DNA of 55,330 bases, from the IMG/VR virus record IMGVR_UViG_3300023179_001998, positions 1-55,330 of that record; one strand, written 5' to 3'. A program made the translations under genes and the position numbers. Source of the DNA: a virus. The notes below the pieces were generated by a model. The model did not search any database, had not been told where the DNA came from, and worked only from the letters and a program-made list of their open reading frames with translations. Within the stretch, counting starts at the first letter, position 1. Each line of letters starts with the position of its first letter. This document shows, in pieces, positions 47,003 to 55,307 of this stretch.

Positions 47003-47988
47003 GGCAGGTCAACTCCCCGTATAACAGAATTGCATATGTGGTTCAGGCTCAATGCACCTTGGGCGATGGATCAGACAAATACAGCAATACGGAACCCCAA
47101 CTTTGGACAGGATGGCTAGGTAGATACACGCACAAGGGGATGCGACCCCCTGAGTTCTACTATCCTGAAGGTCCATACAGAGTAAATGGGGTCGATATTA
47201 CTCCCGAAGATGGGTGTCGTTCTATTGGAGTAACCGCCCATTACTATCACCAAAGTCAATCAGTCGGTTCTCTCATATCAGGAGCAACGGGGTCTGCCTT
47301 AAATGGAGCCTGTCTAATTGAGTTTGGTGAATTGGGTAAGAGCAAGAGTATGGCTAACACCTTGGCAACCAACATCACAGTTAGGGAGTTGCAGTATTTC
47401 TCTGAAGAGAATACGACAATGTACTTTCCTGCTCACCCCGCACCCGGACCATACACAAACACTTTGGGTGGAGTATCTAATGCGTACTCTGCTGATGGCT
47501 ATTACGGATCAGTATATCGCTACGAATGTAACGGATGTTGTGACATCAAATACATGGTAGTTGGCGGGGAGTTCCCGCCCGATTTGACTTTAGACATGGA
47601 GACAGGAAAGGCATACGGGTTCATATCAGAAATGGACTTGCCCGACAATCCGGGAGACCCCGCCGAGAAGGACTACTTCACAGAGGCTTTCCGTCTACCC
47701 AAAGACTTTCAAATTGATGAAGAGAACTACGCTACGGTTGGTTCTGCCGCATCTTTTTTGAATGGCAGAGGTGGATATGCAACGGCGAAGTTCACAATAC
47801 GAGCCTTCAACGCCAGAGACCCTAGAGTATTTGCAGACAGGACTTTTAGCCTCAAGATCAGCAACAACTGGTCTTCTGATAGAGATAGGCTCATCCTAAA
47901 TATCAAGAATAGATTCTACATTGATGGCAAACCCGCTACCAACAAGGAATACCTGTTGGAGATGAAGAAGAGAGGATACTTTCCATAA
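46999..47988 (+). CDS. Putative baseplate/spike-associated protein with Ig-like segment, unknown
   Basis: A 329-residue protein between gp5 and the PAAR gene, overlapping both (ATGA and TAATG). Regions: an aromatic N-terminus (PQLWTGWLGRYTHKGMRPPE), a middle with CNGCCDIKYMVVGGEFPPDL, and TLDMETGKAYGFI. The segment 'GGEFPPDLTLDMETGKAYGF' has the form of the putative-Ig (He_PIG) repeat 'G.LP.GL.LD..TG.I.G'. The C-terminus (YATAKFTIRAFNARDPRVFA) is beta-like. It probably decorates the spike or hub. I know no T4 counterpart. Confidence 0.6.
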   Translation: MRQVNSPYNRIAYVVQAQCTLGDGSDKYSNTEPQLWTGWLGRYTHKGMRPPEFYYPEGPYRVNGVDITPEDGCRSIGVTAHYYHQSQSVGSLISGATGSALNGACLIEFGELGKSKSMANTLATNITVRELQYFSEENTTMYFPAHPAPGPYTNTLGGVSNAYSADGYYGSVYRYECNGCCDIKYMVVGGEFPPDLTLDMETGKAYGFISEMDLPDNPGDPAEKDYFTEAFRLPKDFQIDEENYATVGSAASFLNGRGGYATAKFTIRAFNARDPRVFADRTFSLKISNNWSSDRDRLILNIKNRFYIDGKPATNKEYLLEMKKRGYFP

Positions 47989-48287
47989 TGGCAGGAGCAG
48001 CACGGTTCGGAGACATTTGCACAGGACATGATTGTTGGCCCCCTCGCCAAAACATAGCAGGGTCATCAAATGTTTACATCAACAGCAGAGGGGCACACCG
48101 TCAATTTGATGGTTGGGGTCCACATTGTTGGGTATGCTGCTGCGACGATCATTGCCATTTGGCTATATCTCTCAAGGGATCATCAATGGTCTTTGTAAAC
48201 AGCAGGCAACTGATGAGACTCGGTGATCCTATCAGTTGTGGTTCGGCAGTCGGATGGGGAAGCAAGAATGTAGGCTGTGGTGGTTAA
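47988..48287 (+). CDS. PAAR-type spike tip protein
   Basis: A 99-residue protein. The start MAGAARFGDICTGHDCWPPR, then SSNVYINSRGAHRQFDGWGP, HCWVCCCDDHCHLAISLKGS and SMVFVNSRQLMRLGDPISCG is a PAAR-domain layout: a small conical beta protein that binds a metal ion with His/Cys and sharpens the gp5 spike (T4 gp5.4). It is unusually rich in Cys and His (about eight Cys), probably several of them metal ligands. It overlaps the upstream gene by 1 nt. Confidence 0.85.
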   Translation: MAGAARFGDICTGHDCWPPRQNIAGSSNVYINSRGAHRQFDGWGPHCWVCCCDDHCHLAISLKGSSMVFVNSRQLMRLGDPISCGSAVGWGSKNVGCGG

Positions 48288-48296
48288 GGAGTTCAT

Positions 48297-48941
48297 ATGT
48301 ACAACACCTCAAATACAAATCTAGATTTTTGGGTCAACTTGGGTATGGCAATAGCAGGGCTTTTCGGAGGTATGATGCTTACCTTCGGATACATCAAGAA
48401 AAAGTATGGTGAGTTTGTTACCAAGAAAGAAGACCCAAAGGAACTATGCATATCAGCAAAGCCCGATCTTAAGCACAGCCACATTCATGAGATGTTGACT
48501 TCTCTTCGTATCAACATGGAGGCTGACCGAGTTCAAATTGGTCAGTTCCACAACGGTGGTCGCTTCCTAGAGGGATCGCCCATGAAGAGGTTTAGTATAT
48601 CCCATGAGTCATGCAGACCGGGTGTGTCTATGGAATACCCCTATCTTCAGAATGTCCTCACAACAATCTTTTGGGACATGATTGAAATGATTAAACAGGA
48701 CGATCCAAAGATTCGTCTAACAAAAGCATTAGTTGAGGAATCCTCTTTGAGGGTTTACAACGAGTCCAAAAACATAGAAGCCTTCATCCTGATGCCCATC
48801 AAGAAGCAAGAATTATATGTGGGCTTCATTCGTGTTGAATGGAATGACAAGAATAATGTACCAAGTGATACCGATGACATCATGAGATTAGTGGAGAGAT
48901 ACAGATCCTTTGTAGAACTTGAGATCATAAGGCAATACTGA
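48297..48941 (+). CDS. Membrane-anchored GAF-like protein in the baseplate operon
   Basis: A 214-residue protein has one N-terminal membrane segment (VNLGMAIAGLFGGMMLTFGY, about 13-32), a basic stretch and then a GAF-like domain: SLRINMEADRVQIGQFHNGG, RFLEGSPMKRFSISHESCRP, FILMPIKKQELYVGFIRVEW and a final long helix (IMRLVERYRSFVELEIIRQY). This 'ADR..I..FHNGG.F..G.P....S...E' layout recurs in phage and plasmid proteins without a known role. It may be a membrane sensor or a tail component touching the host membrane. AAGGAG is present. It is followed with TGATG overlap by gp25. Confidence 0.6.
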   Translation: MYNTSNTNLDFWVNLGMAIAGLFGGMMLTFGYIKKKYGEFVTKKEDPKELCISAKPDLKHSHIHEMLTSLRINMEADRVQIGQFHNGGRFLEGSPMKRFSISHESCRPGVSMEYPYLQNVLTTIFWDMIEMIKQDDPKIRLTKALVEESSLRVYNESKNIEAFILMPIKKQELYVGFIRVEWNDKNNVPSDTDDIMRLVERYRSFVELEIIRQY

Positions 48942-49333
48942 TGGTAACAAAGAAGAACTACTTCCGAGATCTAGACTTGAGTTTTCAGGCAAACCCTGTA
49001 ACCAAGGATGTTGCTGCCAAAGAAGATGCCGAAGCAGTCAAGAGGGCTATCCGTAACCTAATTCTTCTAAAGAGGTACGAGAAGCCTTTCCATCCCGAGA
49101 TATCTTCGGGGGTTCAGGATTTGCTATTTGAGAACTACAATCCCGTTACTTACGCGGTTATGAAAAGCCAAATAACGGACATGATACGAAGATATGAGCC
49201 AAGAGTTGAAAACTTGGAGGTAACATTCAATCCAAGCCCAGATCAAAACGCCATAACTATAAGTATCCTGTTTACGATTATCAATAAGCAAGAGATATTT
49301 GAGACAAACATTTTCTTGGAGAGGACTAGATGA
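48941..49333 (+). CDS. 25: Baseplate wedge subunit gp25
   Basis: A 130-residue protein (T4: 132) of the gp25/lysozyme-like family, the sheath-initiator fold. RDLDLSFQANPVTKDVAAKE, then DAEAVKRAIRNLILLKRYEK, PFHPEISSGVQDLLFENYNP and the EPR motif in RRYEPRVENLEVTFNP are the standard blocks. The ITISILFTIINKQEIFETNI strand pair closes the fold. The stop overlaps the gp6 start (ATGA). Confidence 0.95.
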   Translation: MVTKKNYFRDLDLSFQANPVTKDVAAKEDAEAVKRAIRNLILLKRYEKPFHPEISSGVQDLLFENYNPVTYAVMKSQITDMIRRYEPRVENLEVTFNPSPDQNAITISILFTIINKQEIFETNIFLERTR

Positions 49334-50073
49334 GCAACAATAACGCAAATCTCCGCATAGATGGTTTAGACTTTGATGCCATCAAAACAAACCTCAAAGA
49401 TTACTTACGAACCCAAAATCAGTTCAAGGACTTTGATTTTGAAGCATCAGGAATGAATGTTCTCTTGGATGTTCTTGCCTACAACACCCACTATCAAGCC
49501 TTTTATGCCAACATGGTGGCGAATGAAGCGTTTTTGGACTCTGCTGTATTGCGTCAAAGTGCTGTGTCAATAGCCAAGCACTTAGGCTACACCCCGAGAT
49601 CAACCAAGTCATCAAAGATAGAGGTAGATATTGTTTTCAATCCCGGCAGAGATAACCTTGTCCTGAATTCTGCTATACAGGGGAACGCATTCATAAATCG
49701 CGGAGACATTTTTAGAGGCAAGTTGGGGAGCACCACATACAACTTTGTTTGTTTGGACTCGTATAAGGTTCAGGTTGTCAGCAACACACCGGTAGTTAAG
49801 TCTGTAAAGTTGTATGAGGGAACTCTGAAATCATACTCGTTCGTTGTCAATAGTTTTGATCCTACACAGAAGTTTGTTCTTCCGAGTAACAAGATAGATG
49901 TTGACACACTAACTGTTCGCGTTCAAGAGTCAACCACAAATACATCAGGATTAGTCAATCTTTGGTTCAAGGCGACGGACATAAATGGTCTAAATGGAGA
50001 ATCGTTGGCTTACTTCCTTCAGGAAACAGAAGACGGCAAGTTTGAAATCTACTTCGGATGGCATTCTGGGTAA
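49330..50073 (+). CDS. 6: Baseplate wedge subunit gp6, N-terminal part before a frameshift
   Basis: An open frame of 247 residues: LRIDGLDFDAIKTNLKDYLR then FDFEASGMNVLLDVLAYNTH, YQAFYANMVANEAFLDSAVL and RQSAVSIAKHLGYTPRSTKS, the standard gp6 start. The conserved text runs to ETEDGKFEIYFG (residue 242), after which the frame reads WHSG and stops at TAA 50071-50073. The expected continuation GDGILGKKLRNGNV is present in another frame from 50057. gp6 forms the ring around the baseplate and is essential, so either this sequence has lost 2 nt or a ribosome or RNA event joins the frames. Confidence 0.9.
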   Translation: MSNNNANLRIDGLDFDAIKTNLKDYLRTQNQFKDFDFEASGMNVLLDVLAYNTHYQAFYANMVANEAFLDSAVLRQSAVSIAKHLGYTPRSTKSSKIEVDIVFNPGRDNLVLNSAIQGNAFINRGDIFRGKLGSTTYNFVCLDSYKVQVVSNTPVVKSVKLYEGTLKSYSFVVNSFDPTQKFVLPSNKIDVDTLTVRVQESTTNTSGLVNLWFKATDINGLNGESLAYFLQETEDGKFEIYFGWHSG

Positions 50074-51247
50074 GAAGTTGCGTAACGGTAATGTGATTAT
50101 AGTGGAGTACATACAAACCAACGGATTAGAAGCAAACGGTTGTACTATTAACACATACTCAAGCGGTCCAAACAGCCTGCTTCTTGGAAATGTCAATTCA
50201 ATCACCGCAGTTCTAAACGATTTCAACAAGCAGGGAGTTTCTTATGGGGGGACAGACCCCGAAAGCATAGAGTCAATCAAGTACTATGCTCCACGAAACT
50301 ATCAGGCTCAAGAGAGAGCAGTAACCGAAGAAGATTACAAGACCATATTGGTTAGGGAGTTTTCTGATGGTATTGATTCATTCTTGGTTTGGGGGGGCGA
50401 GCAGAACGACCCACCGTCATATGGTAAAGTCTTCATTTCAATCAAACCCAAGAACGGAAAGCGTATCAGCACACTTGAAAAATTGGCTCTTGAGAAGTCG
50501 GTGTTGAGCAAAAGAAACTTGGTTGGCATCACACCCGAGATTGTTGATCCAGACTTCCTTTTCTTGGAAATAAGCAGCAACTCCTACTATAACACATCGA
50601 AAACAAACCTAAGCCCTGATGGTCTTTCTGCATTCATCTTGAACAACATCAAGACTTTTGAGAGCGAAAATCTGTCTAAATTTGGCAAGAACTTCAAGAT
50701 GTCGAAGTTTCTCTATTCTCTAGACAATACCAATGCTGCGATAAATGGCTCTAGAGTATCTCTACGGCTGAACAAAAAGATTGAGCCTCTACTATCATAC
50801 TCTGCACCATACAACATAAAATTTGACAACGCATTACTTCACCCAATAGATGGATACCAGCCAATACTTTCATCATCGGGGTTTGGTTACGCAGATTCAA
50901 CAAGTCCACTACTAGTCAAGCCGACTGTTGATTGCTATTTGGACGATGACGGAAGAGGCAATATTAGAATCTACAAAGTAGTTGGTACAGAAAAGGTCTA
51001 TATCAATAGAAAGACAGGAACAATAGACTACACCACAGGTAAGGTAGTCCTAAACAACTTCAAGGTAGAGTATATCAACCCAAGAACGGATTCTGAAATC
51101 AAGATAACCGTTATCCCTGCTGCACAAGACATATCAGCAAGACGAAATCAAATCATAATGATTGACTACGATCAGAGCAATATACAAGTGGAACCCGAGT
51201 CTTCATTTGGTTCTGATAGTAGAAGTGCTACCTCATTCCCCTATTGA
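50057..51247 (+). CDS. 6: gp6, C-terminal part in the shifted frame
   Basis: The frame starting DGILGKKLRNGNVIIVEYIQ continues gp6 for 396 residues: ARNYQAQERAVTEEDYKTIL-type block (YYAPRNYQAQERAVTEEDYK), FLVWGGEQNDPPSYGKVFIS, KNLVGITPEIVDP-like (KRNLVGITPEIVDPDFLFLE) and a C-terminal beta region. Together with the N-terminal part the protein is about 638 residues (T4: 660). It has no start codon, promoter or ribosome binding site of its own at this point; an ATG at 49994 in the same frame is a shadow inside the N-terminal part. The joint needs a +1 step (or 2 missing bases) at 50055-50058. Confidence 0.9.
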   Translation, partial: DGILGKKLRNGNVIIVEYIQTNGLEANGCTINTYSSGPNSLLLGNVNSITAVLNDFNKQGVSYGGTDPESIESIKYYAPRNYQAQERAVTEEDYKTILVREFSDGIDSFLVWGGEQNDPPSYGKVFISIKPKNGKRISTLEKLALEKSVLSKRNLVGITPEIVDPDFLFLEISSNSYYNTSKTNLSPDGLSAFILNNIKTFESENLSKFGKNFKMSKFLYSLDNTNAAINGSRVSLRLNKKIEPLLSYSAPYNIKFDNALLHPIDGYQPILSSSGFGYADSTSPLLVKPTVDCYLDDDGRGNIRIYKVVGTEKVYINRKTGTIDYTTGKVVLNNFKVEYINPRTDSEIKITVIPAAQDISARRNQIIMIDYDQSNIQVEPESSFGSDSRSATSFPY

Positions 51248-51250
51248 TAG

Positions 51251-54200
51251 ATGTTAGAACAGAACAAAAATCCAGTCTCACCTTTTGTAAATGGACAGGT
51301 TCCTGAGTTTGTCAGGATTGACCATCCGTCATTAATAGCATTTCTCACAGCATATTATGAATGGCTGGACAAAGATACTACCTATCTTCGTTCCCCAAAA
51401 CGACTAAAAGAGGTAGTGGATATAGATCAGACTATGGATGAGTTTGTGGGTAAGTTCAAGAAAGAGTTCTTGTTTGAGTTCCCCGAGACTCTAGCCATAA
51501 CAGATGACAAGACCCTTCTTGACACAACCAAACTAGTAAAGAACATTCGAAGTTTCTACAAAGCCAAAGGTACGGAAAAGACTTACGATTTTCTATTCCG
51601 TATCCTTTATGACACCGCAGTAGAGTTTTATTACCCAAAGAAGGACATCCTAAAACTATCCGATGGTAAATGGATTCTTCGCAAAACCATCAAGTTATCT
51701 AATGCTCTAGGAACAAAAATATACGATTCTCTAGGGACAAGCGTGATTCAAAAGAACAACGAAGGCGAGATTATCGCTAGCGGAAGAGTTCTAGATGTTT
51801 CCACCTACAGAATTGGAATCTACGATGTTGCAGAACTATCCTTGGGTGGAATAAATGGAGAGTTTGAATCGGGCTACTATGGAATTGAGTTCACCGACCA
51901 AGATGGAAACCTACGCAAAGAAAACAGAGTGTTTTCGGTTATCGGTGATATCACCATAACGAGTGGTGGTTCAAACTATAAGGTTGGGGATACGGTAGTC
52001 TTTACTCCATCGGGGAGCGATACTGGAGTTAAAGCAGCAGCGAGAGTATCTGAGGTTGATTCTTCGGGAAGTATCAAGAAAATCACCATCGACAACTTCG
52101 GCATCAACTACAAGATCGCTCCAACCATAACGGTGGAATCCGAAATCGGAACGGGATTTGCAGGAACGGTAACAGTCAAGGGACAAGCAGAATACCCCGG
52201 GTATTACGCAAATAATGACGGTAGGTTGAGCAGCAACAAAGTAATGCAGGACAACCGCTACTATCAGGACTTTTCGTATGTCCTACTCACCGAGATCACG
52301 ATAGACCGATATCGTGATGTGATTAGAAGACTTCTGAATCCGGCGGGTATGGCATTCTATGGCAAAGTGCTTCTTAAGAGATGTGCTTATACAGATCTAA
52401 ATCAAGCGACCTCATTGATCGAATATGATGTTCCTATAATAGGACACTATCTTCCATACACATTCTTGACCCATGACGATCTAAACAAATGGTTTAGAAA
52501 AGTTAGTGTTGTGAACGGTGAGGTGATATCAGAACCATCAGGATACAACAGAACAAGGCATACTCCACCAATACAATATGATTTGGGAGGAGTGCCGGAT
52601 GGCAAGGTTGATTTGGAGGACTATTCGGTTTACCTAGAAAATCACCCAGACGCTTCACTAAACGATTTCTTCCATGTAATAGGTAATCCATTTGCATCTG
52701 GAATCTCTTATCAAGAACCCGATTCGTCAACTCCTCCATTAGGTTTATCGGGGCAGGCAAATGCTGATCCGTTTTGGATTGTTTACCAACATCCAAATAG
52801 GAGAATGAGTGACCCTGTGGTGGCAAGAATACCTTATGATCTAAAGGATGAGTTCCTAACAGATCACGGTGCAGCATCGGTGTTTGGCTATCCCACGCCC
52901 ACGGGCGCGTGCGGGCATACGGGATATTGGAGAGAATGGACAGAATCAGTAACGGCAAACCGAGAAGAATGGGCTACAGGGTTTACATCAGGCGAGCGTT
53001 ATGTGATGCTCTCTTACAATCCACTAGTTCCTTTCTACGGACCAATATCTTCGGCTATTTCTGCGGGTACTAGCCAAAGCCTTACCGCATATAGACAAGA
53101 AACCACAGGACCAGAGGGCAATCCAACATTCCTGTATGATCCATTTACTGTTGAGTTTAGAAACACACAACCATCAACCTTAGTTGACTTCTCAGTATTC
53201 TTAACACAAACAAGCCCACTATATGGTCCAAAACTCATAGGCGGAAAACCGTGCTACCGATTTACAGATGAGATTTTGGCTGCTTCTACAGCACCAACAC
53301 TACAGCAAATAGTAGATTCTTTGGATTCTTGGCTGCAATCAAACGGACTGAATAGACAATCCCAAGAATATGTAATGATTGATCTGAACAATATCTTCAT
53401 ACCATCAAAAATACAGCCAACATATGCAGGATCGTTTACAGATCAACAAGAAATAGAAGACAAGAATCAGATACTATCTGACATGGTGGTTGTCTTGAAG
53501 TTGATTAAACTAAAGTATCCTCTGTGTAGATTTGGTTATAACAATTGGCCACGAATACCAAACTTTGTGAATGTAGTCGAAGACCTATACCGATCACTAG
53601 AAAATCTGCCCAACGAAAATCAAAAGGCTTTAGCCATAGAGGCAGCAGAAAATGTCAAGGCACTTATCCGCGAACAAGATGTAATGTATTTGGACTGCCA
53701 CTTTAGATCACCATCAATCCAAAAGAACATCACTAAATTCAAGAGGTTGTTGGATGCTAGCAAATACCTAAATGAGACATTTGTTGGGGAGGGGATAGAG
53801 AGAAAGTTTGTGATAATGGTATCCAGCCGTCTTTATAAGACAAATGGAAAGGACACACCAAACTTCTTCATCTCATCCTTATCTGATACAAGAAAGTATC
53901 TTCCCGAATACTCAGCAATCAAAGCATCGGTGTTTTACTCTGTGTGGGAAGATATACTCAACGATTCTGATTATGGATGCCGTTTGATAGATGGTTTCTA
54001 TAATGATCTGAACCCATCATTTTTGCTTGATGCTTTGATGGGTTCAACAGGTCAAGATGCGGTATTTGCCCCATACAGCAAATCTCCAAATATCTTCAAC
54101 CAAGACAGATCGACTAACGGGGATAACTATCAAATAATACTTCGAAGAGCAATGACCCCGTATTTGCACTATGCTTTGGGATACACAGGAGCAACAGGAG

Positions 54201-55294
54201 AAAATGCAGAATTCTATTCTGCTACGGGACCGACTGCACTATGCCCTTCATATTGGTTCCCCTTGGGAGACAAGAAGATAGTTGGTTATACAGGAAGCAT
54301 GAACTCCTTTGAAACTATACGATATAACTTGGCTAACCAAATTGTCATGCCACTCTACTGCACCTTCAATAGTTTTATTGCAAGAGAATGGGCATTCGCA
54401 AGTCCAACAAGTGGCAATCTTGATACTTATTCGGCGTATTCTCAATTCAATAATTCTCCTGAAGTTCCATCCACATTTGCGGGATTTGTTTTGGGAGATG
54501 CAGACGGAAGTGGAGTAGTTGATACCGGAGATCTTGCTCTTCTTTTATTGGGGTGGGGAGAATATACAGGAGCATCTGAAAATTTCTATGATGCTCCTTG
54601 GGATTATACCCCCGTTGTTCAGGGTATCGAATCCACAACCAACGGTGAGTTGCTTGGGTATAACATCGCCTATTCAGATTTTAGAAAGATCACGGCTAGA
54701 GCCTTCTTCAGTATGCCCGTAGGTAAGGAATTCAATTGCACCAACGATCAGGTAAAGGCTCCTCCGTTCCCACAGGTATACGCGGAGAAAATGAACGGGC
54801 TTACCGCCCCCGCTGCCAACAACTACGATTACAGAGAGCCTGCCAATTTAGTTACGGGCGGGAAGAACCTAATACTAAATCTTGAGGCTGTCAGAGGTAT
54901 TACGGGAACTCCCCAAGAAGGGGTTTCTACTCTTGTTTATCTCGGCTACTACGGTATCCGCTCTTTGTGGGCAGAACTATATGCAGTAAAGCCGTCAGAT
55001 TCTAGCGGTCCCGAAAAGGAGTACATGTTGGCAAATGCTGGTCCATTCTCCCCCACATCTACTCTAATTTCAATAAATTCTCCATTCCCCAACTTCGAAA
55101 ACCCCGACAGTACCGGGGAAATGTTCACAGCAAACTACTTTGATTCTAATGGTCCAATCTTCAGATTCAGAGGACAGGACTACCACAGCAACAGGCACTT
55201 CATGAGACTAAAGTTGGTATTCCGCAACTCGGCAAATGTTGTCGTTCCAGAAGCCACCAAAGTCATGGATTTTAACTACAACAAAACATCTTGA
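51251..55294 (+). CDS. 7: Large baseplate wedge protein gp7-like with inserted domains
   Basis: A 1347-residue protein after gp6. The N-terminal 400 residues are the conserved part: FVRIDHPSLIAFLTAYYEWL, then FLFEFPETLAITDDKTLLDT, VKNIRSFYKAKGTEKTYDFL and FRILYDTAVEFYYPKKDILK, with a beta region (SGGSNYKVGDTVVFTPSGSD) and INRYRDVIRRLLNPAG-like end. The middle and C-terminal 900 residues are extra. They include a GC-rich PTPTGACG patch, an alternating strand-helix region (about 690-920) that looks like a TIM-type barrel, and a dockerin/EF-hand-like DADGSGVVDTGDLALLLLGW (about residue 1083). T4 gp7 has 1032 residues. The exact gp7 name rests on position and the wedge-like N-terminus. No Shine-Dalgarno is seen. 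Confidence 0.75.
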   Translation: MLEQNKNPVSPFVNGQVPEFVRIDHPSLIAFLTAYYEWLDKDTTYLRSPKRLKEVVDIDQTMDEFVGKFKKEFLFEFPETLAITDDKTLLDTTKLVKNIRSFYKAKGTEKTYDFLFRILYDTAVEFYYPKKDILKLSDGKWILRKTIKLSNALGTKIYDSLGTSVIQKNNEGEIIASGRVLDVSTYRIGIYDVAELSLGGINGEFESGYYGIEFTDQDGNLRKENRVFSVIGDITITSGGSNYKVGDTVVFTPSGSDTGVKAAARVSEVDSSGSIKKITIDNFGINYKIAPTITVESEIGTGFAGTVTVKGQAEYPGYYANNDGRLSSNKVMQDNRYYQDFSYVLLTEITIDRYRDVIRRLLNPAGMAFYGKVLLKRCAYTDLNQATSLIEYDVPIIGHYLPYTFLTHDDLNKWFRKVSVVNGEVISEPSGYNRTRHTPPIQYDLGGVPDGKVDLEDYSVYLENHPDASLNDFFHVIGNPFASGISYQEPDSSTPPLGLSGQANADPFWIVYQHPNRRMSDPVVARIPYDLKDEFLTDHGAASVFGYPTPTGACGHTGYWREWTESVTANREEWATGFTSGERYVMLSYNPLVPFYGPISSAISAGTSQSLTAYRQETTGPEGNPTFLYDPFTVEFRNTQPSTLVDFSVFLTQTSPLYGPKLIGGKPCYRFTDEILAASTAPTLQQIVDSLDSWLQSNGLNRQSQEYVMIDLNNIFIPSKIQPTYAGSFTDQQEIEDKNQILSDMVVVLKLIKLKYPLCRFGYNNWPRIPNFVNVVEDLYRSLENLPNENQKALAIEAAENVKALIREQDVMYLDCHFRSPSIQKNITKFKRLLDASKYLNETFVGEGIERKFVIMVSSRLYKTNGKDTPNFFISSLSDTRKYLPEYSAIKASVFYSVWEDILNDSDYGCRLIDGFYNDLNPSFLLDALMGSTGQDAVFAPYSKSPNIFNQDRSTNGDNYQIILRRAMTPYLHYALGYTGATGENAEFYSATGPTALCPSYWFPLGDKKIVGYTGSMNSFETIRYNLANQIVMPLYCTFNSFIAREWAFASPTSGNLDTYSAYSQFNNSPEVPSTFAGFVLGDADGSGVVDTGDLALLLLGWGEYTGASENFYDAPWDYTPVVQGIESTTNGELLGYNIAYSDFRKITARAFFSMPVGKEFNCTNDQVKAPPFPQVYAEKMNGLTAPAANNYDYREPANLVTGGKNLILNLEAVRGITGTPQEGVSTLVYLGYYGIRSLWAELYAVKPSDSSGPEKEYMLANAGPFSPTSTLISINSPFPNFENPDSTGEMFTANYFDSNGPIFRFRGQDYHSNRHFMRLKLVFRNSANVVVPEATKVMDFNYNKTS
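52893..52915. repeat. GC-rich repeat, copy D (in the gp7-like gene)
   Basis: CCCACGCCCACGGGCGCG encodes PTPTGA. It shares CCCACGGGCG with copy C. Flanking codons are AT-rich. Confidence 0.5.
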
Positions 55295-55307
55295 ATAGAT
55301 AGAGTAT

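Noticed and set aside
47895-47901. CTAAATA inside the Ig-like gene on the plus strand
   Set aside because: It is intragenic, 87 nt before the PAAR start and in a coupled operon; not convincing as a promoter.
50053-50058. +1 programmed frameshift as the main explanation for gp6
   Set aside because: Neither TTC nor GGA re-pairs well in the +1 frame, and there is no rare codon or stop in the A site. A 2-nt loss in GGAGAT is simpler.
52503-52958. 151-codon minus-strand frame
   Set aside because: Shadow of the gp7-like gene.
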